The notes: generated from the letters alone by a model not told the origin. Shown: positions 1 to 10,058, counted from the first letter of the stretch. The stretch: 52,722 nt of DNA from Acinetobacter celticus (GCF_001707755.1 NZ_MBDL01000002.1:1-52722), one strand, 5' to 3'. Translations and numbers: made by a program.

Positions 1-137
1 TACTACTCTCTTTCAGAGAATAGTCAACAGGTTTTATTGATTATTTTCAAACTCCTTCAAGATCCTTAGAATTAACCCTTAAGCCAACCCCTTGTTTCTC
101 AACAAGTTTTAATCAACATCACCGCCGATGGATGTGC

Positions 138-165
138 ATTCTACAGTATTCCCAATCCAACACAA
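138..165 (-). promoter_or_regulatory. Leftward promoter in the edge intergenic region
   Basis: Read on the minus strand, TTGTGT (160-165) is followed after 16 bases by TAGAAT (138-143) and then a GC-richer discriminator starting GCACATCC. The tRNA cluster promoter near 3104 has the same TAGAATGCACA -10/discriminator. A second -35-like TTGACT lies at 24-29 on the same strand; its -10 would fall at or beyond the left edge. The arrangement suggests tandem promoters for a stable-RNA or highly expressed operon to the left of the window (inference). The rest of 1-310 has no convincing gene; a weak hairpin followed by four T lies at 91-110. Confidence 0.45.
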
Positions 166-310
166 CCCCCTTTTTTAATTATTTTATTAAAAATAACTCG
201 AATGGTTATTTATTCCGCAAAAATGCGCGTTTATAGACTATTTTTAGCGCTAGGTTTATTTTTAAAACTTAGATACACTTATTTTCACACATTTATTTCA
301 TTACTTTGAC

Positions 311-820
311 ATGGCTTATAAGCTAAAAAAAAGTGCATTTCTCTTCCCTACTGTCATTTTATGCTTATGTAGTAGTGTTTATGCTGCACCGACCACCAAC
401 CTATATAACACTACATTTTCCATTCTAAGCTATGCAAAATGGAATACACCAACACCTGAAATATGTGTCATCAATAACCCCACTTTGTCGCAACAATTTC
501 GAAACAATGAACCAGAGCATACCAATTACAAAATTTCAGCTATTCAGACTACCGATATCAAACATTCACTCTGTCAGGTTTTAATCTTCTCAACATTATC
601 ACCTAAAGAAGAACAACATCTGCTAAATACAGCTGTGAACTTTCCAGCGCTCTCTATGAGTATCAATAATACTGATTGCGAAATTGGAAGTACTTTCTGC
701 CTATATAAGCGCAATAAAAATATCGCATTCAAAGTAAATTTAGACAGCCTTACGCAATCCAAAGTACATATTGATCCGCGTGTCCTATTGCTTGCAAAGC
801 CTACGGAGCCTAAAGAATGA
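311..820 (+). CDS. yfiR: YfiR family periplasmic repressor of a diguanylate cyclase
   Basis: A 169-residue protein with an N-terminal signal peptide (about residues 1-26, ending SSVYAA) and a DUF4154/YfiR-type mature domain. The mature part has four cysteines at 52, 88, 123 and 130. Their spacing (a distant pair, then a pair seven apart) matches the two disulfides known in Pseudomonas YfiR. In that family the periplasmic protein binds and inhibits the membrane cyclase YfiN and is released by YfiB or redox stress. The downstream yfiN start overlaps this stop by four bases (ATGA), so the two are translationally coupled. The ATG at 311 has no good Shine-Dalgarno sequence, so the start is less certain than the frame. 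Confidence 0.85.
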   Translation: MAYKLKKSAFLFPTVILCLCSSVYAAPTTNLYNTTFSILSYAKWNTPTPEICVINNPTLSQQFRNNEPEHTNYKISAIQTTDIKHSLCQVLIFSTLSPKEEQHLLNTAVNFPALSMSINNTDCEIGSTFCLYKRNKNIAFKVNLDSLTQSKVHIDPRVLLLAKPTEPKE

Positions 821-2055
821 AACAGCTCTATAAGCCAATAACATTACATCAACTCTTCACACGCTCCCAACTCACGATCTTTATCTTAACCTTTACCATC
901 TGCTCAGCTATTTTTTTGGTTATTTCAACCTACACCATGAATGCTTATGCGAAAAGTAGCTTAAAAATTTTAACTGCAACACTAAATGAAAGAGTTCAAC
1001 CTGCTGTGGTATTCAATGACCAGATCACCATGAATCAAATCCTAACCGAATATGTTCAGCAGTACCCGATTCGCTATATTGAAATCAGTTCGTTACAAAA
1101 TCAAGTTTTGGCGCACGCTAAGCAAAGTAATTTTACATATTTTTCTAGCCAATCCTTTCTTGACTATGTGTTTTACCATCAGCCCATTCGCATGGAAATT
1201 CGTCACGATCAAAAGCTTTATGGCAATTTAATGGTCTATGGTAATTCTTCCGAACTGGTCAGTTTTTTTCATAAAATTTTATTGGCGTTATTGATTGGTT
1301 TTCTTTTACTTTTGGTCGCGGTGTATTGGTCAGTTAATTCGGTCTATCAGTATTTAATGCAATCTGTTCAATCAATTGTCGAATCCGCACGAACCATAAG
1401 TATCAAAAAAAACTATAATTTACGGGTTTCAAACTCAGATATTCAAGAACTCCAAGTACTTAGTACCGCCTTTAACGGCTTATTAAGTGAAATTGAACAA
1501 TCCAATCAAAATTTAATCTCTGAAAATGACAAACTTATACATCAATCCAAACACGATCTACTGACTTTACTCCCTAACCGTTGTTATTTTTACGAAGTAT
1601 TATTTAAATTCTTTGAAAGCCCACAACCACAAAACGCGGCGATAATTTTTTTAAATATAAATCAATTTAGCAAAGTAAATACTCAATTTGGGCGCTTAAC
1701 AGGAGATGCCGTTTTACGTGCATCCTCATACTGTATAAAACAAATTTTGCCATCAAATGCATTTTTTTCAAGATTAGGTGCAGATGAATTTGCGCTAATC
1801 ATTCCCAATGTCACCAACACAGTCGAAATTGAATCACACTGTCAGCGTATTCAAGAGTGTTTTACATCAACCTTTGTTTATGAACAGCATCAAATCTCGT
1901 TAAACATCAATATGGGTATCGCATTGGTACAGCTTGCCAAAACGCCTGAAGATTTAATTGCGAGCGTTGATCATGCGCTATCCAAAGCAAAGAAACTGAA
2001 TGAAAAGTGGTATATCTCCCCACAATCCAAGCAAACCATAGGCTCGACATGTTAA
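817..2055 (+). CDS. yfiN: YfiN-like membrane GGDEF protein with degenerate active site
   Basis: A 412-residue inner-membrane protein: TM1 about 20-41, periplasmic sensor about 42-150, TM2 about 153-172, HAMP-like linker about 175-230, and a GGDEF domain from about 245 to 400 introduced by LLPNR. Family role: c-di-GMP synthesis repressed by periplasmic YfiR. The signature motif reads GADEF (321-325). The upstream metal-ligand position, normally Asp in a DxD-type motif, is Asn280 (LNINQF). The guanine-contact Asn (VNT) and the later GD are kept. No RxxD inhibitory site is seen five residues before the motif. Activity may therefore be weak or lost, making it a possible signalling scaffold. It sits between yfiR (4-base overlap) and yfiB (7-base overlap). 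Confidence 0.85.
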   Translation: MKQLYKPITLHQLFTRSQLTIFILTFTICSAIFLVISTYTMNAYAKSSLKILTATLNERVQPAVVFNDQITMNQILTEYVQQYPIRYIEISSLQNQVLAHAKQSNFTYFSSQSFLDYVFYHQPIRMEIRHDQKLYGNLMVYGNSSELVSFFHKILLALLIGFLLLLVAVYWSVNSVYQYLMQSVQSIVESARTISIKKNYNLRVSNSDIQELQVLSTAFNGLLSEIEQSNQNLISENDKLIHQSKHDLLTLLPNRCYFYEVLFKFFESPQPQNAAIIFLNINQFSKVNTQFGRLTGDAVLRASSYCIKQILPSNAFFSRLGADEFALIIPNVTNTVEIESHCQRIQECFTSTFVYEQHQISLNINMGIALVQLAKTPEDLIASVDHALSKAKKLNEKWYISPQSKQTIGSTC

Positions 2056-2528
2056 AAAAAACATTCATCATTTTTTCTATTTTCACCCTCAGCACAGTCT
2101 TAACTGCATGTATGAGCTTAGGAAACCTAAGCTACAAACAAGCACATATGCTCAAGAAAGAAGGTTTTGTCTTGAGTAATGAGGGATGGACACTGGCCCT
2201 GCCTGAACGTCTGCTATTTAATTTTGATGATTTCCAAATTCAGGAAAATCAAAAACATAAATTAGCAACCCTTTCAAAGCAATTGAATGCCTATCAATTA
2301 GAAAAAGTGAAGTTTGTAGGACATACTGATAATATCGGCCAAGCCAGTTATAACCAACAGCTCTCAGAAAAGCGCGCACAAAGTGTTGCAACAATATTCC
2401 TAGCCAATGGCTTCCAGCAACAGAATATTCACATTATTGGCCGAGGTGCAGAGCAACCTTTGGTTGATAATGATACAGATGAACATCGGGCGAAAAATAG
2501 ACGGGTGAATATTACAATTATTCCTTAA
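2049..2528 (+). CDS. yfiB: YfiB-like OmpA-family outer membrane lipoprotein
   Basis: A 159-residue protein when started at the ATG inside the end of yfiN. An earlier in-frame ATG at 2007 would place the signal peptide internally, so 2049 is preferred. The N-terminus is a lipoprotein signal with lipobox LTAC. The C-terminal half is an OmpA-like peptidoglycan-binding domain (GHTDNIGQASYNQQLSEKRA, later NRRVNI). In the Pseudomonas YfiBNR system this lipoprotein sequesters YfiR at the outer membrane and so activates YfiN. The gene order R-N-B is the same here. A terminator follows at once. Confidence 0.85.
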   Translation: MLKKTFIIFSIFTLSTVLTACMSLGNLSYKQAHMLKKEGFVLSNEGWTLALPERLLFNFDDFQIQENQKHKLATLSKQLNAYQLEKVKFVGHTDNIGQASYNQQLSEKRAQSVATIFLANGFQQQNIHIIGRGAEQPLVDNDTDEHRAKNRRVNITIIP

Positions 2529-2544
2529 TAGGAATTTTATTCAC

Positions 2545-2570
2545 AAAGCCTCCATTGCGGGGGCTTTTTT
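2545..2570 (+). terminator. Intrinsic terminator of the yfiRNB operon
   Basis: Stem AAAGCCTCC (2545-2553) pairs with GGGGGCTTT (2559-2567) across a five-base loop, with a T run extending to 2570. It starts 17 bases after the yfiB stop. Confidence 0.85.
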
Positions 2571-2605
2571 ATTTATCACAAGATTATATTGTCAAATTTC
2601 AGGCA

Positions 2606-2628
2606 TAAAAAAACCGCTTTCGCGGTAT
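2606..2628 (-). terminator. Terminator of the tRNA cluster
   Basis: On the minus strand ACCGCGAAAGCGGT followed by a run of T. It lies just downstream of the last tRNA (Pro, 2652-2728) in transcription order. Confidence 0.8.
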
Positions 2629-2651
2629 CCTTTATTGACCATTTTAATAAA

Positions 2652-2728
2652 TGGTCGGAACAGTAGGATTCGAACCTACGACCCCCTGGTCCCAAACCAG
2701 GTGCGCTACCAGACTGCGCCATGCTCCG
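2652..2728 (-). tRNA. tRNA-Pro (anticodon TGG)
   Basis: 77 bases including encoded CCA. The acceptor CGGAGCA pairs with the 3' side ending TGTTCCG; the T-arm is GGTTCGAATCC; the anticodon loop is TTTGGGA, giving TGG. It is identical in sequence to the second tRNA-Pro at 2982-3058. Confidence 0.95.
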
Positions 2729-2745
2729 ATTTCAACTTTTAAAGT

Positions 2746-2822
2746 TGGGGTGAATGACGGGATTCGAACCCGCGACAACTGGAATCACAATCCAGGGCTC
2801 TACCAACTGAGCTACATCCACC
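2746..2822 (-). tRNA. tRNA-His (anticodon GTG)
   Basis: Acceptor GTGGATG pairs with CATTCAC, with the extra G at position -1 typical of tRNA-His included in the coordinates. The anticodon loop is TTGTGAT, giving GTG. CCA is encoded. Confidence 0.95.
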
Positions 2823-2858
2823 ATTACACATTGGGTTCTACATACCAAGCCACCAAAA

Positions 2859-2935
2859 TGGTGCGCCTGACAGGATTCGAACCTGTGACCATCCGCTTAG
2901 AAGGCGGATGCTCTATCCTACTGAGCTACAGGCGC
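2859..2935 (-). tRNA. tRNA-Arg (anticodon TCT)
   Basis: Acceptor GCGCCTG pairs with CAGGCGC. The anticodon loop CTTCTAA gives TCT, which reads AGA/AGG arginine codons. CCA is encoded. Confidence 0.95.
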
Positions 2936-2981
2936 ATGAACAATGATACTTAATATCATAAATCCCTTTGCCTTGAAGAAT

Positions 2982-3058
2982 TGGTCGGAACAGTAGGATT
3001 CGAACCTACGACCCCCTGGTCCCAAACCAGGTGCGCTACCAGACTGCGCCATGCTCCG
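2982..3058 (-). tRNA. tRNA-Pro (anticodon TGG), second identical copy
   Basis: First gene of the minus-strand cluster. It is identical over its 77 bases to the copy at 2652-2728, so the two direct repeats flank the His and Arg genes. Confidence 0.95.
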
Positions 3059-3072
3059 TTCATCTCAGCTTT

Positions 3073-3132
3073 ACCGTATCGCATATCATGCGGTACGGTG
3101 TGCATTCTAGGCGTGACGCCTTAAGACGTCAA
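3073..3132 (-). promoter_or_regulatory. tRNA cluster promoter and leader hairpin
   Basis: On the minus strand TTGACG (3127-3132), a 17-base spacer and TAGAAT (3104-3109), followed by a GC-rich discriminator, as is usual for stable-RNA promoters. Between the promoter and the first tRNA a leader inverted repeat (ACCGTA with TACGGT, inner CGCAT with ATGCG) occupies 3073-3099. Confidence 0.8.
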
Positions 3133-3210
3133 CACCTATCTTTAAAAAAAATCAAAAAACCACCTCAACTGCTTATTTAGCAAGCACTTTAAGCATTTTT
3201 TAATCAAATT

Positions 3211-4278
3211 TTAACGTTTTAGATTGGCACTAAAGCCCAACATGCGGTCTAAAGGCAATTTAGCTCGCTCTGACAACGCTGGATCAACGAATATTTCCTG
3301 ATCGCCTTGCTGTAAAACCTGCAAAATACCATCTAATTCATTCATGGCCATCCAAGGACAATGCGCGCACGAACGGCATGTTGCACCCTCACCCGCTGTT
3401 GGTGCTTCAACAAGGATTTTATTCGGAACAGCTTGTTGCATTTTATAAAAAATACCACGGTCTGTCGCCACAATTAAGTGTTCATTGGGTAAGGTTTGCG
3501 CCGCTTTAATTAACTGAGAGGTACTGCCTACAGCATCTGCAATATCAACAACCGACTCAGGAGACTCTGGGTGCACCAAAACCGCAGCTTCAGGATACAG
3601 CGCTTTCATATTGGCAATACCGCGGGCACGAAACTCTTCATGTACAATACATGCGCCATCCCACAGCAACATTTCTGCGCCTGTTTTCTTTTGGATATAA
3701 CGCCCTAAATGCTGATCGGGTGCCCAAATGATTTTTTCACCCAAACTATCTAGATGCTCTACAATTTCCACTGCACAGCTAGAAGTAACGACCCAATCCG
3801 CACGTGCCTTAACGGCTGCAGATGTATTGGCATAGACCACAACCGTGTAATCTGGGTGAGCATCACAAAATGCGGTAAATTCATCAACAGGACAACCCAA
3901 GTCTAAAGAACAAGTGGCTTCTAAAGTTGGCATTAACACTGTTTTTTCTGGCGATAAAATTTTTGAGGTTTCACCCATGAATTTCACCCCAGCAACCACC
4001 AGTGTTGTTGCCTCGTGATCACGCCCAAAACGCGCCATTTCTAAAGAGTCAGACACACAACCGCCTGATAATTCAGCCAACTCTTGAACTTCAGGATCAC
4101 AATAATAATGCGCCACCAGCACAGCATTGCGCTTTTTTAATTCTGCTTGAATCAATGCAAATTTTTCAAGCTTCGCTTCCTGACTTAAAAGATGTGCCTT
4201 TGTTTCACCCAATTGGTCCAAATGCGCTTGCACGATAGATTTTGCTTCGTTGGCAATTAAGTTGTTTGAGTCGTTCAT
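3211..4278 (-). CDS. nadA: Quinolinate synthase NadA
   Basis: A 355-residue [4Fe-4S] enzyme that condenses iminoaspartate with dihydroxyacetone phosphate to quinolinate in NAD synthesis. Recognisable blocks: [20 protein letters not shown] near the N-terminus, [24 protein letters not shown] and [15 protein letters not shown]; the cluster cysteines come from these last three. The frame stays open to a GTG at 4308, but the ATG at 4276-4278 (MNDSNN) is the more usual start; AGAGAA lies nine bases before it. A terminator separates it from argJ upstream, so it is probably transcribed on its own. Confidence 0.93.
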   Translation of the reverse strand: MNDSNNLIANEAKSIVQAHLDQLGETKAHLLSQEAKLEKFALIQAELKKRNAVLVAHYYCDPEVQELAELSGGCVSDSLEMARFGRDHEATTLVVAGVKFMGETSKILSPEKTVLMPTLEATCSLDLGCPVDEFTAFCDAHPDYTVVVYANTSAAVKARADWVVTSSCAVEIVEHLDSLGEKIIWAPDQHLGRYIQKKTGAEMLLWDGACIVHEEFRARGIANMKALYPEAAVLVHPESPESVVDIADAVGSTSQLIKAAQTLPNEHLIVATDRGIFYKMQQAVPNKILVEAPTAGEGATCRSCAHCPWMAMNELDGILQVLQQGDQEIFVDPALSERAKLPLDRMLGFSANLKR

Positions 4279-4391
4279 AACAAAATTTTCTCTGTCCTTA
4301 GTGTCCACACCATTTGCTGGACGGCATCTAACTTAGCTATCAAAAATGACATATTGGTTATTTTGACCAGTCATTAGAAAGCTATTTTTAT

Positions 4392-4418
4392 AAAAAAGCC
4401 TCACAACGGAGGCTTTTT
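4392..4418 (-). terminator. Terminator between argJ and nadA
   Basis: Near-perfect stem AAAAGCCTC / GAGGCTTTT around a six-base loop, with A/T runs on both sides. It is placed just after the argJ stop on the minus strand. Confidence 0.8.
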
Positions 4419-4433
4419 AAAATCATTTAAAAC

Positions 4434-5654
4434 TCAAGAGCGATAATCTGCATTAATTTTCACATAGTCGTAGGACAAGTCACAGGTATATACCGTGTCT
4501 TGAGCATGACCACGCCCCAAGTCTACACGAATTGTAATTTCAGACTTTGACATTTCGCGCGCACCCGCTTCTTCTGTATAATCCGTGGCGGCACCACCAT
4601 CTTTACAGATTTGCACATCGCCTAACCACACTTGAATGTGTTCAACATCTAAATTTGGTACACCCGCATAACCAATGGCGGCCAAAATACGCCCCCAATT
4701 TGGGTCAGAAGCAAAGATTGCCGTTTTCACCAAAGGGGAATGTGCAATGCTATACGCCACATCACAACATTCCTGAGTATTTCCACCACCTTCTACCGCG
4801 ATGGTAATGAATTTTGTTGCACCTTCGCCATCACGGATAATTAACTGTGCCAAACGCTTCATGACACGTGTCAATACGTCTTCAACCACGGCATAACGTG
4901 CATCAGTTTGAGAAGTAATTTCGGAACCACCTGCCTGTCCCGTAGCCGCAAAGATGCATGAATCATTGGTGGATGTATCACCGTCCACCGTAATCCGGTT
5001 AAATGAAACATTCACCGCATTGTTAAGCAGTTGTTGTACTAAATCACGGCTGATTGGTGCATCGGTTGCAACATAGCTCAGCATGGTGGCCATATTCGGG
5101 CGAATCATCCCCGCACCTTTAGAAATACCGGTCATGCTGTAAGTCACACCATCCAGTTCAAACTGTTCAGATGCACCCTTTGGCGTGGTATCCGTGGTCA
5201 TAATACCTGTTGCAGCATCTAACCAAGCCTCTGCTTTAAGAGAATCTAAGGCTGGTTGTAACCCCGTAACTAAACGATCAATTGGAAGTTGTTCACCAAT
5301 CACACCCGTTGAAAATGGTAAAACTTCTACTTCCTGCACACTTGCCAGTTCTGCTAATTTGGCGCAAGCCGCTTGTGCATTGATCATACCCATTTTGCCC
5401 GTACCCGCATTGGCATTGCCGGTATTAATGACCAAATAGCGTGGATTGGTTACTTCTAAATGGGCTTTTGAGATATGTACAGGCGCTGCGCAAAATGCAT
5501 TTTGCGTAAAAACACCCGCAACATGAGTACCTTCTGAAAATTCAAAAATGACGAGGTCACGTCGGTTCTGATAGCGTACATACGCTTCAGCAGAACCAAT
5601 TTTAACCCCTTTTACCGCATGCATTTGCGGCATTGTTACGTCACCCACGGCCAT
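4434..5654 (-). CDS. argJ: Bifunctional ornithine acetyltransferase / N-acetylglutamate synthase ArgJ
   Basis: 406 residues, full length for the family. ArgJ moves the acetyl group from N-acetylornithine to glutamate in the cyclic arginine pathway. The precursor cleaves itself between Ala and Thr in a conserved block seen here as [14 protein letters not shown]; the Thr becomes the N-terminal nucleophile of the beta chain. Other conserved stretches are [12 protein letters not shown] and [10 protein letters not shown]. The start [10 protein letters not shown] follows a plausible leader. It appears monocistronic, bounded by terminators. Confidence 0.95.
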   Translation of the reverse strand: MAVGDVTMPQMHAVKGVKIGSAEAYVRYQNRRDLVIFEFSEGTHVAGVFTQNAFCAAPVHISKAHLEVTNPRYLVINTGNANAGTGKMGMINAQAACAKLAELASVQEVEVLPFSTGVIGEQLPIDRLVTGLQPALDSLKAEAWLDAATGIMTTDTTPKGASEQFELDGVTYSMTGISKGAGMIRPNMATMLSYVATDAPISRDLVQQLLNNAVNVSFNRITVDGDTSTNDSCIFAATGQAGGSEITSQTDARYAVVEDVLTRVMKRLAQLIIRDGEGATKFITIAVEGGGNTQECCDVAYSIAHSPLVKTAIFASDPNWGRILAAIGYAGVPNLDVEHIQVWLGDVQICKDGGAATDYTEEAGAREMSKSEITIRVDLGRGHAQDTVYTCDLSYDYVKINADYRS

Positions 5655-5766
5655 TTTTAAATATCCATTACAGTTAATGAAGAAAAATACAGCTTAGTTC
5701 AAAATGCTTCAAAAATCGAGCACCCAGCTTATTTTTCGCCAGTTTTTCTAAACCTGTTTTTAAATA

Positions 5767-5793
5767 CAAAAAAGCCAGTCATAAGACTGGCTT
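5767..5793 (-). terminator. Terminator of the small exported protein gene
   Basis: Stem AAGCCAGTC (5772-5780) and GACTGGCTT (5785-5793) with loop ATAA. The minus-strand T tract is at 5768-5773. Confidence 0.85.
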
Positions 5794-5815
5794 CTATTAC
5801 TTACAAATCACAAGA

Positions 5816-6172
5816 TTAATTACGCGCCAATTGACCCGTTTGATTTAATAATGCTTGCTTGGCTTTTTGCTGACTGGCATCTGATAATGCAGGATTTGAT
5901 GCCACAATTCGGTCTGCATTTGCAGAGTTAGCTGCAGTAATTGCAACAGTTTGCATCACAATTGGACGGTTCGGATCTGCAAAGGTATAGCGAATACCTG
6001 TACGTGGGCTAGCAACGGTAATCTGTCCGTCTGCACCCACTTGTACTTGTGCTGTCGTTGGGCCAATGGCCTGTTTTACTTTTCCAGGAGTTGTCGTTTG
6101 AGCCGAATTTGCAAATACAAAAGTAGGCATTGCAAGCGCCATAATCATGAATGGCTGTAATACTTTTTTCAT
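5816..6172 (-). CDS. Small exported protein of unknown function
   Basis: 118 residues with a clear signal peptide (MKKVLQPFMIMALAMPTFVFA), probably cleaved after the final Ala. The mature part is low in hydrophobics, rich in Ala, Gln, Thr and Asn, and contains VGADGQITVASPRTGIRY, a beta-like segment, followed by an Ala/Asn-rich helix. No family is recognised. It sits between secA (upstream) and argJ (downstream) on the same strand, but terminators on both sides suggest an independent transcript. Probably a periplasmic protein. Confidence 0.7.
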   Translation of the reverse strand: MKKVLQPFMIMALAMPTFVFANSAQTTTPGKVKQAIGPTTAQVQVGADGQITVASPRTGIRYTFADPNRPIVMQTVAITAANSANADRIVASNPALSDASQQKAKQALLNQTGQLARN

Positions 6173-6268
6173 TGTCTATTCCGTTTTCCGGTTATCAATA
6201 CGAAACTAAATAACACTTAATTTGTCGAACTGCAAACACTATTACGTACTTGATATTTTCATACCCAT

Positions 6269-6297
6269 AAAAAAATCAGAGCACGAGGGCTCTGATT
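6269..6297 (-). terminator. secA terminator
   Basis: Stem AATCAGAGC (6274-6282) with GCTCTGATT (6289-6297) and a minus-strand T run at 6269-6275, right after the secA stop. Confidence 0.85.
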
Positions 6298-6310
6298 CCT
6301 TCAGTATCAA

Positions 6311-9034
6311 TTAAATTTTACCGTGACACTGCTTGTATTTCAGACCTGAACCACATGGACAAGGCGAATTACGACTTTCAGGCGCTGAAATGACTTGATC
6401 ACCTGAAACTGGATAGAATTGTGTATCAACCTCAGTAACATCGTCGGCCAATAAACCATCAAATTCAGCATGAGACAAATTCAAGTGCATCGCATCTGCT
6501 TGTGCTTGTTTCTGTGCTTCCATTTCTGCCAGTTCTTCGGCTGTTGGTACATGAACACGCGACAAGTCAGTCACGACATCCGATTTAATCACTGCCAGCA
6601 TATTTACGAACAAATTAAAGGCTTCTTTTTTGTACTCTTGCTCAGGATTTTTCTGTGCATAACCACGTAAATGAATCCCTTGACGTAAATAATCCATCGC
6701 CGCTAAATGTTCTTTCCAATGGCGGTCGAGTGCATTTAATAAGAAGTAACGTTCCAACTGTGCAGAAGATTCTTCGCCCATTTGCTCACGGCGTGCGTGA
6801 TAACGTGAAAGAACTTCATCGGTAATACGTGCAACCAAACCTTCTTCATCTAAACGACGGTCTTGTTCCAACCATTCATGAATAGATAAATCCACCGATA
6901 GATCTTCGCGTAGTGCTTTTTCCAGTCCGTCAATATCCCATTGATCATGAATAGATTCAGGTGGAATATACACCTCAATCACGCCTTTCATAACATCGCT
7001 GATCATACCTTCGATGTATTCTTGTAATGATTTTTCAGCAAGAATATCATCACGCTGAGAGTAAATAATTTTACGTTGTTCGTTATTTACATCATCATAT
7101 TTCAATAGGTTTTTACGAATATCGAAGTTACGTGCTTCAACTTTACGTTGTGCATTTTCAATTGAACGTGACACCATTTTATGTTCAATGGCTTCATCTT
7201 CTTGCAAGCCCATTGCACGCATCATCGCAACTACACGATCACCCGCAAAAATACGCATCAAATCATCTTCAAGAGATAAATAGAAACGTGAAACGCCCGG
7301 ATCACCCTGACGGCCTGCACGACCACGAAGCTGATTATCAATACGGCGTGATTCGTGACGTTCAGAACCAATAATGTGTAAACCACCAGAGTTTAAAACC
7401 ATTTCATGGCTTTGTTCCCACTCTGCTTTTAAACGCGCTTCATCTTCAGCGGTTGGCTCTGCAATTTTAGCCAGCGTCGCTTTCCAGTTACCACCGAGCA
7501 AAATATCCGTACCACGGCCTGCCATGTTCGTGGCAATGGTTACTGCACGAGGCGAACCCGCTTGGGCAATAATATCAGCTTCACGCTCATGTTGTTTCGC
7601 ATTCAACACTTCATGTGTAATGCCTGCTTCTCTCAATTTATCCGACAGAATTTCAGACGCTTCAATGGTTGCTGTACCAATCAAAATTGGTGCAACACCT
7701 GCTTCATGCACACGCTGAATTTCTTGAATAATCGCGTTGTATTTACCGTTACGATTTAAATAAATCAAATCATTTTGGTCATTACGGATCATTGGACGAT
7801 GTGTTGGAATCAACACCACATCTAAACCATAAATTTCTTTCATTTCGGCAGCTTCAGTATCTGCTGTACCCGTCATGCCTGAAAGTTTTTTGTATAAACG
7901 GAAATAGTTCTGGAAGGTTGTCGTGGCTAAAGTTTGATTTTCTGGTTGAATTTCCAAACCTTCTTTGGCTTCTACTGCTTGATGCAGACCTTCAGACCAA
8001 CGACGGCCGGGCATGGTACGACCCGTATTTTCATCAACAATAATCACTTCACCATCTTTGATGATGTATTGCACATTGCGTTGATACAAATAATGCGCAC
8101 GAATGGCCGCAGACACGTGGTGAACCAAGTTTAAGTTTGCAGAAGAATATAAGCTCTCGCCTTCTGCCAATAAACCCATTTGAATTAAAGCATCTTCGAC
8201 TGTTTCATAACCAATTTCAGTCATTTCTACAGTACGTTGCTTTTCATCAATCCAAAAGTGTCCACCATCAGCGACTTTTTCTTCTTTTTGCGGACGCAAT
8301 GTCGGCGGAATTGAATTAATAGCAGCATAAAGCTGTGAAGAGTCTTCACTTTGACCTGAAATAATCAACGGTGTACGTGCTTCGTCAATTAAGATCGAAT
8401 CGACTTCATCGATAATGGTATAAGTTAAGCCACGCTGTTTTTTCTCTGCAAGAGAAAAAACCATGTTGTCACGCAAATAATCAAAACCGAATTCGTTATT
8501 GGTACCGTAAGTAATATCTGCACGATATGCTTGGGCTTTTTCAGTCGGATCTTGCATTGAGTAAATAATACCAATGCTTAAACCTAGAAATTCAAATAAT
8601 GGTCGGTTAAGTTCAGCATCACGTTGCGCCAAATAGTCGTTCACGGTAATCACGTGAACGCCTTCATCACTCAAGGCGTTTAAATAACACGCCAACGTAC
8701 CCATGAGAGTTTTACCTTCACCAGTACGCATTTCTGCAACTTTACCTTCGTGAAGTGTGATACCACCAATCAACTGTACATCATAGTGACGCATGCCCAT
8801 GACACGCTTGGCCGCTTCACGGCAAACCGCAAATGCTTCTGGCATTAATTTATCTAAGCTTTCGCCTTTGTTATAGCGTTGTTTGAATTCTTCAGTTTTT
8901 GCAGATAGGTCTGCATCGTTTAGTGCAGATATCGTCGGCTCGAGCGCATTAATCTTATCTACGATTTTACGCATGCGTTTGAGTTCGCGCTCATTTTTTG
9001 TACCGAAGATACCTCCGATCAGACTTGCCAACAT
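6311..9034 (-). CDS. secA: Preprotein translocase ATPase SecA
   Basis: 907 residues from the ATG at 9034 ([11 protein letters not shown]), which follows AGAGAG at good spacing. The frame extends upstream to 9127 but that part is not SecA-like. SecA drives unfolded preproteins through SecYEG. Visible motifs: Walker A in MRTGEGKTL, the DEAD-like [19 protein letters not shown], the helicase block [24 protein letters not shown], and a C-terminal zinc/SecB-binding tail [13 protein letters not shown]. Full length and intact. Its own terminator follows. Confidence 0.98.
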   Translation of the reverse strand: MLASLIGGIFGTKNERELKRMRKIVDKINALEPTISALNDADLSAKTEEFKQRYNKGESLDKLMPEAFAVCREAAKRVMGMRHYDVQLIGGITLHEGKVAEMRTGEGKTLMGTLACYLNALSDEGVHVITVNDYLAQRDAELNRPLFEFLGLSIGIIYSMQDPTEKAQAYRADITYGTNNEFGFDYLRDNMVFSLAEKKQRGLTYTIIDEVDSILIDEARTPLIISGQSEDSSQLYAAINSIPPTLRPQKEEKVADGGHFWIDEKQRTVEMTEIGYETVEDALIQMGLLAEGESLYSSANLNLVHHVSAAIRAHYLYQRNVQYIIKDGEVIIVDENTGRTMPGRRWSEGLHQAVEAKEGLEIQPENQTLATTTFQNYFRLYKKLSGMTGTADTEAAEMKEIYGLDVVLIPTHRPMIRNDQNDLIYLNRNGKYNAIIQEIQRVHEAGVAPILIGTATIEASEILSDKLREAGITHEVLNAKQHEREADIIAQAGSPRAVTIATNMAGRGTDILLGGNWKATLAKIAEPTAEDEARLKAEWEQSHEMVLNSGGLHIIGSERHESRRIDNQLRGRAGRQGDPGVSRFYLSLEDDLMRIFAGDRVVAMMRAMGLQEDEAIEHKMVSRSIENAQRKVEARNFDIRKNLLKYDDVNNEQRKIIYSQRDDILAEKSLQEYIEGMISDVMKGVIEVYIPPESIHDQWDIDGLEKALREDLSVDLSIHEWLEQDRRLDEEGLVARITDEVLSRYHARREQMGEESSAQLERYFLLNALDRHWKEHLAAMDYLRQGIHLRGYAQKNPEQEYKKEAFNLFVNMLAVIKSDVVTDLSRVHVPTAEELAEMEAQKQAQADAMHLNLSHAEFDGLLADDVTEVDTQFYPVSGDQVISAPESRNSPCPCGSGLKYKQCHGKI

Positions 9035-9369
9035 GAATAGACTCTCTAAATCTTGCTTGTCAAATGAATATGTTTTCTTAGTCGTTATTATGGTGCTTGA
9101 AATTTGAAGTACAAGGGCTTTGCACAAAAACCCATTAAAAAAATCTCATCTCTCATTTCAGCACGAGTAACCTAAGGCAAAGTAATGTAGCAAATTTTAT
9201 ACAGCGTATATAGTCAAGGCCGAATGAGTTTTATGAATATTTAACCATTTTCAACAATATCTTTTTCATTTTATTCATAAAGAAATTCAAAAATAGTATT
9301 TCCCTTCGCATAAAACTACGCCATATTAATCCTTACCACCATACATAAAATCTATAATGAGGCACGAAG
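9035..9369. other. Divergent intergenic region secA / peroxiredoxin
   Basis: About 335 bases without a gene. It must hold the leftward secA promoter and the rightward peroxiredoxin promoter. A GAGG Shine-Dalgarno sequence precedes the peroxiredoxin ATG. No strong palindrome or RNA element was seen. Confidence 0.5.
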
Positions 9370-10005
9370 ATGAGTTTACGCTTAGGAGATACCGCTCCCG
9401 ATTTCACCCAAGAATCGAGTGAAGGAAATATTCATTTTTATGACTATTTAGGTGATAGCTGGGGCATTCTATTTTCACATCCTGCTGACTACACCCCTGT
9501 CTGCACCACGGAACTGGGTTATACCGCAAAACTAAAAGATGAGTTTGAAAAACGTGGCGTAAAAGCCATTGCGTTATCCGTTGATGATGTTGAATCCCAT
9601 AAAGGCTGGATTAACGATATTAATGAAACGCAAAACACCACCGTAAATTTTCCCATTATTGCAGACCAAGACCGCAAGGTTTCTACGCTGTATGACTTTA
9701 TTCACCCAAATGCCAGTGAAACCCTCACTGTTCGCTCTTTGGTTATTATTGACCCGAATAAAAAAGTCCGATTAATCATCACTTATCCGGCATCTACAGG
9801 TCGTAATTTCCATGAAATTTTACGGGTTGTCGATTCATTACAACTCACCGACAACCACAAAGTTGCCACCCCAGCCAACTGGCAACAAGGTGAAGACGTG
9901 GTAATTGTACCCTCTTTAAAAGATGAAGCAGAAATTCAACAACGTTTTCCAAAAGGCTATAAAGCCGTAAAACCCTATTTACGTCTTACGCCTCAGCCTG
10001 AATAA
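9370..10005 (+). CDS. 1-Cys type peroxiredoxin (Prx6/AhpC-TSA family)
   Basis: 211 residues. The peroxidatic cysteine is Cys45 in HPADYTPVCTTELG, where the family motif PxxxTxxC is intact. The protein continues with the Prx6-type C-terminal domain (LTPQPE end, GYKAVKPYLR). It reduces hydrogen peroxide and organic hydroperoxides in the cytoplasm. No second cysteine is seen at a typical 2-Cys resolving position. Monocistronic, with a strong terminator at 10059. Confidence 0.9.
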   Translation: MSLRLGDTAPDFTQESSEGNIHFYDYLGDSWGILFSHPADYTPVCTTELGYTAKLKDEFEKRGVKAIALSVDDVESHKGWINDINETQNTTVNFPIIADQDRKVSTLYDFIHPNASETLTVRSLVIIDPNKKVRLIITYPASTGRNFHEILRVVDSLQLTDNHKVATPANWQQGEDVVIVPSLKDEAEIQQRFPKGYKAVKPYLRLTPQPE

Positions 10006-10058
10006 AAAAGATCAAAAGCCTTCAAGATGCATGACGAGCCTATCTTGATAATGTCTAT

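Noticed and set aside
2651..2953. 100-codon plus-strand frame over the tRNA cluster
   Set aside because: It is the complement of tRNA genes; frames like this (VGFEPTTPWSQ) are well-known artefacts of translated tRNAs.
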